From Hyphomicrobiales bacterium (GTDB taxonomy: Bacteria > Pseudomonadota > Alphaproteobacteria > Rhizobiales > Rhizobiaceae), in contig UBMI01000018.1 in NCBI GenBank assembly GCA_900466475.1, forward strand, positions 123,719 to 187,718: a stretch of DNA of 64,000 nt, written 5' to 3'. The number at the start of each line of letters is the position of its first letter. Position 1 is the first letter of the stretch. The position numbers and the translations under genes are program-made. The notes under the pieces were generated by a model, which saw nothing but the letters and a program-made list of their open reading frames with translations, was not told the DNA's origin and did no database searches. Positions 16,607 to 24,641 of this stretch are shown here, in pieces.

Positions 16607-17665
16607 TCAGCGATCGCTGTTGCGACCGAGCCCATAGGTCAGGGCAAGGGCTCCGACGAGCACGGCGCCCTTGACGAAATCCTGCGTGTAGTAGGGAGCG
16701 TTCAGCATCGTCAGGCCGTTGAGCAGCACGCCGACGAAGACGGCACCGACGACGGTGCCAAGCACGTTGGGTCGGCGCAGGTTGAGGACGGCAAAGCCGA
16801 TGAGGGCGGCAGCGACCGAGTCCATCAGCAGCGATCCGCCAGAGGAGACATCGCCGCGGCCCACACGGGCCGCGATCACGATACCGCCAAGGGATGCCAG
16901 GGTCCCAGAGATGACATAGGCGAGCGTCTTCAACCGCGTGGTGGACGCACCGGCAAGCCGTGTCGCCACCTCGTTGCCGCCGGTGGCAAAGAGCAGCCGG
17001 CCAATGCGAGTGCGCTCGGTCAACACGAACAGGACGATGGCAACGATGGCCATCAGCACCACGGAGACGGGCAGGGTGGCAAAGAGGCTGTAGCGGCCGA
17101 TCAGCAGGAAAGCCGGATCATAGGCGCCCGTCGCCTTGGAACCGTCTGGCAGGACAAGGCCTGCCGAAATCGACCGCCCGGCCGTCGGAATAAGCTGCAG
17201 GCCCGAGAGCAGGAACATCATGGCAAGGGTGGCCAGCAGGTCGGGGACGCGAAGCCGCACGATGAGCAAGGCGTTGACGAGCCCAACCGTGGCGCCGAAG
17301 GCAAGCACCAGCGGCACTGTGGCGAAAACATCGAGATGCCAGACGATCATCGCATAGCTCGCGGCCATGACGCTGGAGGCGGCGACCGCACCGATCGAGA
17401 GGTCAAAACCGCCGACAGCAAGCGTCGCCGTCACGCCGGCACCGAGGATCGCAACGACAGACACGGCCTGGAGGATGCTCATCAGGTTGCCGATATTGAC
17501 GAAGGCCGGTTGCGCGATCGTGAAGCCGATCATCATCAGTCCGAGCAGGATGAACACCGCGCCGGCGCGCAGAAAGCTGCCGAGCGCTGGGACGCGGTCA
17601 CCCTGGCCGTGGTTCTGTGCGGTGGAGCCTGCCTTTGGCAAGGCCTCCTCATCGATGGTTGTCAT
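16607..17665 (-). CDS. ribose-type ABC transporter permease
   Basis: The product is 352 aa from the ATG at 17665, which overlaps the ATPase stop as ATGA; the open frame reaches to 18106 but only through the ATPase gene. A ~38-residue polar N-terminus precedes about nine helices with the CUT2 motifs TLAVGGFDLSIGAVAASSVMAASY and NLRRPNVLGTVVGAVFVGVLLNGLTML. It is the only permease of this second system, so it should act as a homodimer with the ATPase at 17662-19146. The binding protein is on the opposite strand at 19381. Confidence 0.92.
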   Translation of the reverse strand: MTTIDEEALPKAGSTAQNHGQGDRVPALGSFLRAGAVFILLGLMMIGFTIAQPAFVNIGNLMSILQAVSVVAILGAGVTATLAVGGFDLSIGAVAASSVMAASYAMIVWHLDVFATVPLVLAFGATVGLVNALLIVRLRVPDLLATLAMMFLLSGLQLIPTAGRSISAGLVLPDGSKATGAYDPAFLLIGRYSLFATLPVSVVLMAIVAIVLFVLTERTRIGRLLFATGGNEVATRLAGASTTRLKTLAYVISGTLASLGGIVIAARVGRGDVSSGGSLLMDSVAAALIGFAVLNLRRPNVLGTVVGAVFVGVLLNGLTMLNAPYYTQDFVKGAVLVGALALTYGLGRNSDR

Positions 17666-19146
17666 GCGGAAAGTTCCTGTCGGGATGAAGAAGAGGCATC
17701 GTCGATAAGATCGCGCAGCAAGGTGTGGTGCTCGATTGTCAGGATGCGGTCGGCGACCTCGTAGGCCTCTTCGGGATCGGATGTCGCGATCAGCGTCGCG
17801 CGGTCGGTGCGCGCCCGGATTGCCTGGATGATGTCGTGGCGGGCGCCGACATCGACGCCCTGGAACGGCTCGTCGAGCAGCAGCAGCCGGCTTGGCTCCG
17901 CCTCCCAGCGGGCGATGACAGTCTTCTGCTGATTGCCGCCCGACAGTGACCAGATCGAAGCGAGCGGACCGGCGGCCTTGATGCCGAGCCGGGAAATGGC
18001 CTGTTCCGCCTCGCGCCGCTCGCGGCCGCCGAAAAGCAGGCCGCTCGGATACCATTTGGCAAGATGCGGAAGGCTGATGGTGGCTGCGAGCGAATTGCCG
18101 GGCCACGCCGCCGGCATCAGCGAGGAGCGATGGCGATCCTCGGCGGCCATAGCGACGCCTGCAGCAATCGCCTCTACCGGCGATTTCGGCCGATAAGGCT
18201 TGCCGTCGAGTTGCATCGCGCCGTCAGCCACGTCTCGAATGCCGAAGATCGACGACAACAGGCGGCTTTTGCCGGCCCCCAGCACGCCTGTGATGGCAAC
18301 GACCTCGCCTTCATGCAGGGTCAGGTCGAAGGGCTTGCTTGACGGCAGAAGGCGAATGCCATGCATTTCGAAAATGGCTGAGCCCGTCGCCGGGCGGGCG
18401 TCTGGCCGCGCGGCTTCAAGCCTGCGACCGATCATCGTTTCGATGGCGCTGGAAAAGTCGATCGGCCGGTTGAAGCTGCCGACGATGCGGCCGCCACGCA
18501 TGACGAGCGCCCGGTCGGCGATCGATTCGAGATCGGCGGTCCGATGGGAGATGTAGAGGATGGCAAGGCCTTGCGCCCGCAAGGTGAGCAGGATGTCGAA
18601 CAGTCGCCTGCTCTCGTCCGTCGAAAGGCTTGCGGTCGGTTCGTCGAGGATCAGCACCTCGGCCTTGTCGGCAAGCGCGCGGGCGATCGCGACGAGCTGA
18701 CGGTCGGCCGCAGTCAGATCGCCGAAATCCCGGTCGAGCGGCAACGAGAAGCCAGCGGCATCAAGCATGGCGCGCGCTTCGCGGCGCACGCTTGCGCGGG
18801 AAAGGAAGAAGGGCGTACTGCCCTCCGCAAAGCGATGCAGCAACAAAGCGTCGGCAACCGTCAGCCCTGCCGCTCCGACAAGATCAGTCGACTGGTGCAC
18901 GGTGACGACGCCGGCCTTTGCAGCCTCGGATGGCGTTTTGGGTGAAAAGGTCCGGCCATTCAGACTGATCGTGCCGCCGTCAGCCGCAAGCACGCCCGAA
19001 ACAATTTTCACTAGCGTCGATTTGCCCGCGCCATTGGCGCCCATCAGAGCGACGATTTCGCCCCGCTCGATAGAGAAATGGGCGCCGGAAAGCGCGCGGG
19101 TGGACCCGAAACTGCGCGTGATATTGTCAACGTGAAGGAGCGGCAT
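17662..19146 (-). CDS. ribose-type ABC transporter ATP-binding protein, two nucleotide-binding domains
   Basis: The product is 494 aa from the ATG at 19146 (MPLLHVDNITRSFG). NBD1 has Walker A GANGAGKS and LTAADRQLVAIARAL with LILDEPTAS. NBD2 has GVLGAGKS and LSGGNQQKTVIARW with LLLDEPFQG. The frame stays open upstream to 20280 on this strand, but that stretch lies opposite the binding-protein gene and has no matching domain, so I cut it off. Together with the permease it forms the second RbsAC-like pair of the island, expressed divergently from its likely binding protein. Confidence 0.92.
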   Translation of the reverse strand: MPLLHVDNITRSFGSTRALSGAHFSIERGEIVALMGANGAGKSTLVKIVSGVLAADGGTISLNGRTFSPKTPSEAAKAGVVTVHQSTDLVGAAGLTVADALLLHRFAEGSTPFFLSRASVRREARAMLDAAGFSLPLDRDFGDLTAADRQLVAIARALADKAEVLILDEPTASLSTDESRRLFDILLTLRAQGLAILYISHRTADLESIADRALVMRGGRIVGSFNRPIDFSSAIETMIGRRLEAARPDARPATGSAIFEMHGIRLLPSSKPFDLTLHEGEVVAITGVLGAGKSRLLSSIFGIRDVADGAMQLDGKPYRPKSPVEAIAAGVAMAAEDRHRSSLMPAAWPGNSLAATISLPHLAKWYPSGLLFGGRERREAEQAISRLGIKAAGPLASIWSLSGGNQQKTVIARWEAEPSRLLLLDEPFQGVDVGARHDIIQAIRARTDRATLIATSDPEEAYEVADRILTIEHHTLLRDLIDDASSSSRQELSA

Positions 19147-19289
19147 CGGGCATATCCGGGTCTGCTTTCGAGCCGCAATATTGGCCCGACGAATGCCTGA
19201 ACTGCGAGGCAAGCCTTTGCCGCGGTCACGCAGCGACGGGAACAAAGATTCTCCTGAACCGCAAAAAATCGGATCATTAAATCTACTAA

Positions 19290-19306
19290 AAACATAGAGT
19301 TTATAT
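19290..19306 (+). promoter_or_regulatory. AT-rich 17-bp element, copy 3 (weaker match)
   Basis: The core ATAGAGTTTATA at 19294-19305 matches 11 of 12 positions of ATAGAATTTATA, the core of copy 2 read toward its gene. The element lies about 75 bp upstream of the binding-protein ATG in the 234-bp gap between divergent genes, in the same orientation to its gene as the other two copies. Confidence 0.35.
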
Positions 19307-19380
19307 CTAATAATTTCATGCGTCGCAGGGAGCTGCCAACCTGTCAGACGACGCTCTCGATTGACTAGAGGATCGCGACG

Positions 19381-20427
19381 ATGAAATCCCTCGCACGGCT
19401 GGCGCTCTCTGCAGCCGCAATTTCTTTCACTCTCTATCAGACCTCCTTTGCCGCCGGTCTCAACGGCGCACCGGCCCCCTTCGACAAGGGCGGCGTCAAG
19501 GTGGCGCTGATCAGCTACATCTCGGCGGGTGACTTCTTTCAGGCCTATCAGGCCGGTGCGGAAGCCCAGGCCAAGGCGCTCGATATCGATCTGCGTGTGT
19601 TTCCCGGTCGGCAGGATGCCGCCGAGCAGCGTGAGCAGATTCTGCAGGCGATCAATCTCGGCGTAGCCGGTATCGTCGTCGATCATGGCCTGCCGGAATC
19701 GCTCGGCGATGTCGTCCAGCAGGCGCTGGACAAGGGCATCAAGGTCGTTGCCTTCGACGTCAACCTCAACAATCCCAAGGTGCCGCAGGTGGAGCAGAGC
19801 GACCATGAACTCGCTCAGCTCGGGCTCGAACAGGTCGTCAAGGACAATGGCAAGAGCTTCAAGGCCGGTTATGTCTATGTCGCAGGCTTCGCGCCGCTCG
19901 ACCGTCGTAACGAGGTCTGGGAGAAGTTCAAATCGGAGAATTCCGGCGTCGTCGAGAAGGCCCGTTTCGGCAATGTGAGCGATACGACGGCGACCTCGAC
20001 GGCCGATCAGGCGAAGGCCGCGCTGACCGCCAACCCCGATATCAGTGTCGTCTTCGCCCCCTATGACGAGTTTGCTCGTGGCGTGAAGCTTGCAGCCAAC
20101 GACCTTGGCATCGCGAGCAAGGTGAAGATCTATTCGGCAGATGTCTCCACTGCCGACATTCAGGAGATCATCGAAGAGGGCAGCCCCTGGGTTGCAACCG
20201 TCGCCACCAATCCGGCTGTCGTCGGTGCCGTCTCCGTTCGTGCCGCCGCTCTTCAGATCGCCGGGCAGGAAATCCCGCATCAGATCACAGTGAAGCCGAC
20301 GCTCCTGACGCAGGAAAGCCTGCGTGCCGCCGGCGTCAAGACGATCGAGGATTTGGCGCAGAAAATCCCGGCCTTCAGCACAAGCGACGCGGCAACCGCG
20401 AGCTGGATCCCGGACAAGCTTTTCTAA
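19381..20427 (+). CDS. ribose-type ABC transporter substrate-binding protein
   Basis: The protein is 348 aa with a Sec signal peptide (MKSLARLALSAAAISFTLYQ, likely cut after SFA near residue 24). The mature protein is a PBP type 1 fold: VKVALISYISAGDFFQAYQAGAEAQAKAL, AGIVVDHGLPESLGDVVQQALDKGIKVVAFDVN and PDISVVFAPYDEFARGVKLA. It is the probable ligand receptor for the divergent ATPase/permease pair at 16607-19146, and it is 76 nt upstream of an SfnB-like enzyme gene on its own strand. A strong hairpin follows its stop. Confidence 0.92.
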   Translation: MKSLARLALSAAAISFTLYQTSFAAGLNGAPAPFDKGGVKVALISYISAGDFFQAYQAGAEAQAKALDIDLRVFPGRQDAAEQREQILQAINLGVAGIVVDHGLPESLGDVVQQALDKGIKVVAFDVNLNNPKVPQVEQSDHELAQLGLEQVVKDNGKSFKAGYVYVAGFAPLDRRNEVWEKFKSENSGVVEKARFGNVSDTTATSTADQAKAALTANPDISVVFAPYDEFARGVKLAANDLGIASKVKIYSADVSTADIQEIIEEGSPWVATVATNPAVVGAVSVRAAALQIAGQEIPHQITVKPTLLTQESLRAAGVKTIEDLAQKIPAFSTSDAATASWIPDKLF

Positions 20428-20445
20428 GCTGCCTGCCTCGATCTT

Positions 20446-20473
20446 CCGGCGGGGGTTGTGCGGCCCCCGCCGG
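20446..20473 (+). terminator. GC-rich intercistronic hairpin after a binding-protein gene
   Basis: CCGGCGGGGG (20446-20455) and CCCCCGCCGG (20464-20473) form a perfect 10-bp stem with an 8-nt loop, 19 nt after the binding-protein stop and 30 nt before the next ATG. There is no U-run, so partial termination or 3'-end protection is more likely than full termination. Confidence 0.65.
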
Positions 20474-20503
20474 CCCCATTTCTAGAAACCGGAGTTTCAT
20501 TCC

Positions 20504-21712
20504 ATGAGCCAGTCCAATGTCGTCTTCGCGACCAACCGTAGCGCGACGCGAGCGGACCTCTTTGCCCGCGCTGAGGACATCTCGGCCGATCTTTCCAGGC
20601 GCGCCGCCGAACTCGACCGTGAAGGTCGTCCACCGCTTGCTGAAATCGTCAAGCTGAAGAATGCCGGTCTGCTGAATGCCCTACATGATCAAAAGATCGG
20701 TGGCGGTGGCCTTGATTGGGTGGATGGCTTGCGGCTCGTGCGCATCCTGGCGCGCGGCGAAAGCTCGATCGGCCAGCTTCTCGGCTATCACTTCGTCAAT
20801 AGCCAGTATGTCTATTGGGCGCTTGACGAAACCCGCGCTCATGCACTAGGCACTGAAACCGTGGCGAAAAACCTCTATTGGGGTGCTGCTGTCAATCCGC
20901 GCGATCCAGGTCTTGTTCTAACCCATCGCGGTAACGGTTATGTGCTGAACGGACGTAAGTCCTTCTCTACCGCCGCTCATGTCTCCGACTACATCAATGC
21001 CAACGCCACGCTCGGCGACAAGATCGTCGGCTTCGCCGTGCCGACCAATCGGCCCGGCTATCAGGCCAATGACGACTGGGACAATTTCGGTCAGCGGCTC
21101 TCTGACAGCGGCAGCGTCGAGTTCCACGATTTCCCTGTTTATGAGGAGGATTTCGTTGGCGTCCCGGTTGCTCCCGATGCCGCCCCGCAGGTACTTTCCA
21201 CCTTCAACACGCCGCTCATCCAGCTCGTCTTCGTCAACTTCTATCTCGGCAGCGCCGAAGGCGCGCTCCAGACTGCCATCGACTATGTGCGCACGACGAC
21301 GCGTCCCTGGGTCACTTCGGGCGTCGAGCGGGCTGCGGACGATCCCTATATCCTGGAGCGGGTTGGTGCGTTCACCGCCGCGCTGAAAGCCTCCGCCGCC
21401 CTGGCCGATGCGGCAGCGGCGACTGTCCAGGCAGGACTTGCAAAGGGCCATGCTGTCACCGCCCGTGAGCGCGGCGAGGCGGCGGCGGAAGCCTATGCCG
21501 CCAAGGTGCACGCCACCCATGTCTCGCTCGATATCACGTCTCGCGTCTTCGAACTAACTGGCGCGCGCTCCACGGCGGAGAAATATCGCTTCGACCGTTT
21601 CTGGCGCAATGTGCGCACCCACACGCTGCACGATCCGGTCTTCTACAAGGCCAAGGAAGTCGGCGAATTCGTGCTGAACGACAAGATCCCCGAAGTCAGC
21701 CTCTATAGCTGA
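20504..21712 (+). CDS. acyl-CoA-dehydrogenase-fold monooxygenase (SfnB/DszC-like)
   Basis: The 402-aa protein has the acyl-CoA dehydrogenase fold: a helical N-terminal part (LAEIVKLKNAGLLNALHDQKIGGGGLDWVDGLRLVRILARGESSIGQLLGYHF), a central GNGYVLNGRKSFSTAAHVSDY domain and a C-terminal helical bundle ending in RFWRNVRTHTLHDPVFYKAKEVGEFVLN. The NxRTHTLHDPxxxK signature is typical of the flavin-dependent SfnB / DszC oxygenase branch rather than true acyl-CoA dehydrogenases. Such proteins use FMNH2 and oxygen on sulfur (or nitrogen) compounds. It follows a binding-protein gene and converges on its paralogue at 21781, with a shared terminator between. Confidence 0.87.
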   Translation: MSQSNVVFATNRSATRADLFARAEDISADLSRRAAELDREGRPPLAEIVKLKNAGLLNALHDQKIGGGGLDWVDGLRLVRILARGESSIGQLLGYHFVNSQYVYWALDETRAHALGTETVAKNLYWGAAVNPRDPGLVLTHRGNGYVLNGRKSFSTAAHVSDYINANATLGDKIVGFAVPTNRPGYQANDDWDNFGQRLSDSGSVEFHDFPVYEEDFVGVPVAPDAAPQVLSTFNTPLIQLVFVNFYLGSAEGALQTAIDYVRTTTRPWVTSGVERAADDPYILERVGAFTAALKASAALADAAAATVQAGLAKGHAVTARERGEAAAEAYAAKVHATHVSLDITSRVFELTGARSTAEKYRFDRFWRNVRTHTLHDPVFYKAKEVGEFVLNDKIPEVSLYS

Positions 21713-21734
21713 GACGGGGAGTGGTCGCGAAAAG

Positions 21735-21764
21735 AACCCCATTTCCGGTGAGAGAAATGGGGTT
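21735..21764. terminator. bidirectional intrinsic terminator
   Basis: AACCCCATTTC (21735-21745) and GAAATGGGGTT (21754-21764) form a perfect 11-bp stem with an 8-nt loop. T-rich sequence follows on the plus strand (TTTT including the stem end) and A-rich/T-rich sequence on the other side. It sits between two convergent SfnB-like genes and can end both transcripts. Confidence 0.85.
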
Positions 21765-21780
21765 TTAGTTGAGGAGAGAG

Positions 21781-22998
21781 TTAGAGTGCGCCGTTCTTCG
21801 GTGGGATCACGCCGTTCAGGTGATAATTGCCGACGACGTGGTACTTCCAGCGCACGGGATCGTGCAGCGTGTGGGTGCGTGCATTGCGCCAGTGCCGGTC
21901 GAGATTGAGTTCGGCCTTGACGGCGGAGGTGCCCGCAAGCTCGAAGAGCGTATTGGTCGCTTCGATGGCGATCTCGGTCGTCAGTACCTTGGCTGCGGCG
22001 ACAGCAAGCGTGGCTTCAACGACGGTTGCTTCCGTCGTCTCGATCTGGGCCGCATCGACTTTCTGACCGGCACGTTCGAGGAGTGCTGCAGCAGCTTCCA
22101 GCCGGATGGCGATCTGTCCGACCTTCGAGATCGTCAGCGGATCCTCTGCGGCGCGTTCGAGGCCGCTGTCCATCCAGGGGCGCGATTTGGTGCGCACGAA
22201 TTCGAGCGTCTCCGCAAAAGCGGCCCGCGCGATGCCGAGATCGATGCCGGCATGGACGATCTGGCCGACGGAACCGATGGTCGTCGGCCGCTCGAAACCC
22301 TTGTGGTGACGAACGACGGAATCGGCGTGGACATAGACATTGTTGAGAATGGTCGTGCCGCTGCCCGTTGTGCGCTGGCCGAAACCGTCCCAGTCGTCGA
22401 TGATCTCGACGCCCTCGGTTCCCCTCGGCACGAAAGCCATGACAAGCCGGTCTTCCTCATCGAGCGCGAACACGGTGACCCAGTCAGCGAACAACACGCC
22501 CGTCGAGTAGTATTTCTGGCCGTTGATGCGATAGCCGGGTCCGTCCCTGACAATGCGGGTATTGTAGTGGCCGACGGTTTTCGTGCCGCGCTCGGAAAGC
22601 GCATTGCCGAAACGGTCACCGGCAAGCGCCCTGCCGAAGAAATATCGCTTCTGCTCCTCGCTGCCATCCACCCGCAAAGCTTCCAGAATGTAGAAATGGT
22701 TCTGCGGGATCTGGCCGATCGAGCCATCTGCTTCCGCCAGGATCGCGGTCACTTCGGCCAGAACGGCATTCGAGACATCAAGCCCGCCATATTGCGCGGG
22801 AACCGCAATCGCCAGCAGGCCGGATTGTGCAAGCGCGTCGAGTTCGGCGAAAGGTAACTGGCGTTCAACATCGCGCCGGGCGGCGGTGGCGGCGAATTGG
22901 GTGGCAAGCGCGCGGGCCGTCTCAAGTGCCTCCTCGTCGCTGGCAATGCGGGCGGCCACGGGCCGGATCTGGTCTTGTTGCCTGAGCACGGTCGTCAT
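21781..22998 (-). CDS. acyl-CoA-dehydrogenase-fold monooxygenase (SfnB/DszC-like)
   Basis: The 405-aa protein is a paralogue of the enzyme at 20504. Shared features are LPFAELDALAQSGLLAIAVPAQYGGLDVSNAVLAEVTAILAEADGSIGQIPQNHF, GPGYRINGQKYYSTGVLFADWVTVFA, the FGQRTTGSGTTILNNVYV segment, and LDRHWRNARTHTLHDPVRWKYHVVGNY. The last motif marks the SfnB/DszC branch. GGAGAAATCG precedes the ATG. Its promoter region carries the best copy of the shared AT-rich element, and the gene is divergent from an LLM monooxygenase. The two paralogues probably oxidise different steps or different compounds of one class. Confidence 0.87.
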   Translation of the reverse strand: MTTVLRQQDQIRPVAARIASDEEALETARALATQFAATAARRDVERQLPFAELDALAQSGLLAIAVPAQYGGLDVSNAVLAEVTAILAEADGSIGQIPQNHFYILEALRVDGSEEQKRYFFGRALAGDRFGNALSERGTKTVGHYNTRIVRDGPGYRINGQKYYSTGVLFADWVTVFALDEEDRLVMAFVPRGTEGVEIIDDWDGFGQRTTGSGTTILNNVYVHADSVVRHHKGFERPTTIGSVGQIVHAGIDLGIARAAFAETLEFVRTKSRPWMDSGLERAAEDPLTISKVGQIAIRLEAAAALLERAGQKVDAAQIETTEATVVEATLAVAAAKVLTTEIAIEATNTLFELAGTSAVKAELNLDRHWRNARTHTLHDPVRWKYHVVGNYHLNGVIPPKNGAL

Positions 22999-23307
22999 CG
23001 ATTTCTCCAGTTCTCACCGTCGTATGGGTGAAAGAAATCGACACGAGAGGTAAGATTATAAATTCTATAGATGTGCTAGAAAATGAAAAGTGCTTGCTTA
23101 TCGGGAGCTCGGGTCGGCGGCTAGCCTATACCTCCGTCCATCTCACCGGGAATTGACCGTTTTGCCGATGAAATCGTCCTGGGAAAAACGCGAACTAATC
23201 TCGAATAACGGCGCGCGAACCCCTACGTAAACGCAGGCATACGTCATTTCGGATCCGCGTTCAGCAGAGGGCAGGCGGTCGCTTCACTCCGACCCACGAG
23301 GAAAAAC
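22999..23307. other. divergent promoter region between two monooxygenase genes
   Basis: This 309-bp gap holds no supported gene. It contains the AT-rich element at 23056-23072 close to the minus-strand gene, a GC-rich middle, and the GAGGAAAAAC ribosome site of the plus-strand LLM gene at its right end. I saw no convincing -35/-10 pair for the plus-strand gene. Confidence 0.6.
23056..23072 (-). promoter_or_regulatory. AT-rich 17-bp element, copy 2
   Basis: TTATAAATTCTATAGAT on the plus strand differs at only two positions from the copy at 16518-16534. Read toward the SfnB-like gene it is ATCTATAGAATTTATAA, ending 58 bp before the ATG. The internal CTATAG palindrome and its conservation in front of three operons of the island suggest a regulator site. 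Confidence 0.5.
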
Positions 23308-24636
23308 ATGACCCGTTCACGGCAGTTGCGCCTCGGCGCCTTCATGCGTCCCGTCAGTCTGCATACCGGTGCATGGCGCTATCCGGGTTCCTATCCAGAC
23401 GCCAATTTCAATTTCGCTCATATCAAGTCCTTCGCGCAGAAGCTCGAAGCCGCGAAATTCGACGCCTTTTTCATGGCGGATCATCTGGCTGTGCTCAACA
23501 TGCCGGTTGAGGCGCTGAAGCGCAGCCACACCGTCACCTCTTTCGAGCCCTTCACACTGCTATCGGCGCTCGCCGCCGTTACCGAAAGAATCGGGCTTGC
23601 GGCAACAGCATCCACCACTTTCGACGAGCCCTATCATGTCGCCCGCCGTTTTGCTTCGCTCGATCATCTGAGCAATGGTCGCGCCGCCTGGAATATCGTC
23701 ACCACGTCCAATCCCGATGCGGCGCTCAATTTCGGTCTCGATGAGCATGTGGAACATGGCGAGCGCTACAAACGGGCGCGCGAATTCTACGATGTCGTCA
23801 CCGGTCTCTGGGACAGCTTTGCCGACAACGCCTTTATCCGTGACCGCGAGAGCGGAATTTATTTTGATCCCGAAAAAATGCACGTGCTCAACCACAAGGG
23901 CGACGAACTGAGCGTGCGCGGACCACTGAACATTGCCCGCCCGGTTCAGGGCTGGCCCGTCATCGTGCAGGCCGGCCAGTCTGATCCTGGCCGCCAGCTC
24001 GCTGCCGAAACAGCGGAAGTGGTCTTCTGTTCGCCGCGCGACCTCGACGGCGGCAAGGCACTCTACGCTGACATCAAGGGCCGGATGCAGGCTATTGGCC
24101 GCAATCGCGATCACCTGAAATTGTTGCCCGCCGCCTTCGTCGTCATCGGCGACAGTATCGAAGAGGCGCGTGCCAAACGTCTCGCCCTCGACAGCCTCGT
24201 TCACTACGACAGTGCCATCGCATCACTGTCGATCGCACTCGGCCACGATGCCTCCGGCTTTGATCCGGATGCACCGCTGCCCAGTGATATTCCCGACACA
24301 AACGCCAGCAAGACGGGCCGCGCCCAGGTCATCAAGCTGGCCCAGGAGGAGAACCTGACCGTCCGCCAGCTCGCCCAGCGTTATGGCGGCTATTCCGGCC
24401 TTGCCTTCGTCGGTACGCCCGAGAGCATTGCAGACGAGATGGAGCGCTGGCTGGATGAAGAGGGATCCGACGGTTTCAACGTCGTCTTCCCTTATCTGCC
24501 GCAGGGGCTCGACGACGTCACAATGCGCCTGGTGCCTGAGTTGCAGCGCCGTGGCCTGTTCCGCAGAGAATACGAGGGCACGACGTTGCGCGAGCATCTC
24601 GGCCTGCCGCGGCCGGAGAACCGGTTCTTTAGCTGA
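23308..24636 (+). CDS. LLM-class flavin-dependent monooxygenase (NtaA/SnaA/SoxA type)
   Basis: The 442-aa protein starts at ATG 23308 after GAGGAAAAAC. It has FMNH2-dependent monooxygenase features: LRLGAFMRPVSLHTGAWRYPG, KFDAFFMADHLAVLNMP, FASLDHLSNGRAAWNIVTTSNPDAALNFG, KMHVLNHKGDELSVRGPLNIARPVQGWPVIVQAGQSDPGRQLAAETAEVVFC, and GTPESIADEMERWLDEEGSDGFN. It is a distant paralogue of the enzyme at 10449. Divergent from an SfnB-like gene, it completes a set of two LLM and two SfnB-like enzymes. A reductase must supply flavin from elsewhere in the genome. Confidence 0.9.
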   Translation: MTRSRQLRLGAFMRPVSLHTGAWRYPGSYPDANFNFAHIKSFAQKLEAAKFDAFFMADHLAVLNMPVEALKRSHTVTSFEPFTLLSALAAVTERIGLAATASTTFDEPYHVARRFASLDHLSNGRAAWNIVTTSNPDAALNFGLDEHVEHGERYKRAREFYDVVTGLWDSFADNAFIRDRESGIYFDPEKMHVLNHKGDELSVRGPLNIARPVQGWPVIVQAGQSDPGRQLAAETAEVVFCSPRDLDGGKALYADIKGRMQAIGRNRDHLKLLPAAFVVIGDSIEEARAKRLALDSLVHYDSAIASLSIALGHDASGFDPDAPLPSDIPDTNASKTGRAQVIKLAQEENLTVRQLAQRYGGYSGLAFVGTPESIADEMERWLDEEGSDGFNVVFPYLPQGLDDVTMRLVPELQRRGLFRREYEGTTLREHLGLPRPENRFFS

Positions 24637-24641
24637 GGTCG

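Noticed and set aside
17662..20280. An 872-codon open frame on the minus strand
   Set aside because: Only the part from ATG 19146 encodes ATPase domains. The extra 378 codons lie opposite the binding-protein gene and its promoter and have no recognisable domain; this is a GC-rich shadow frame.
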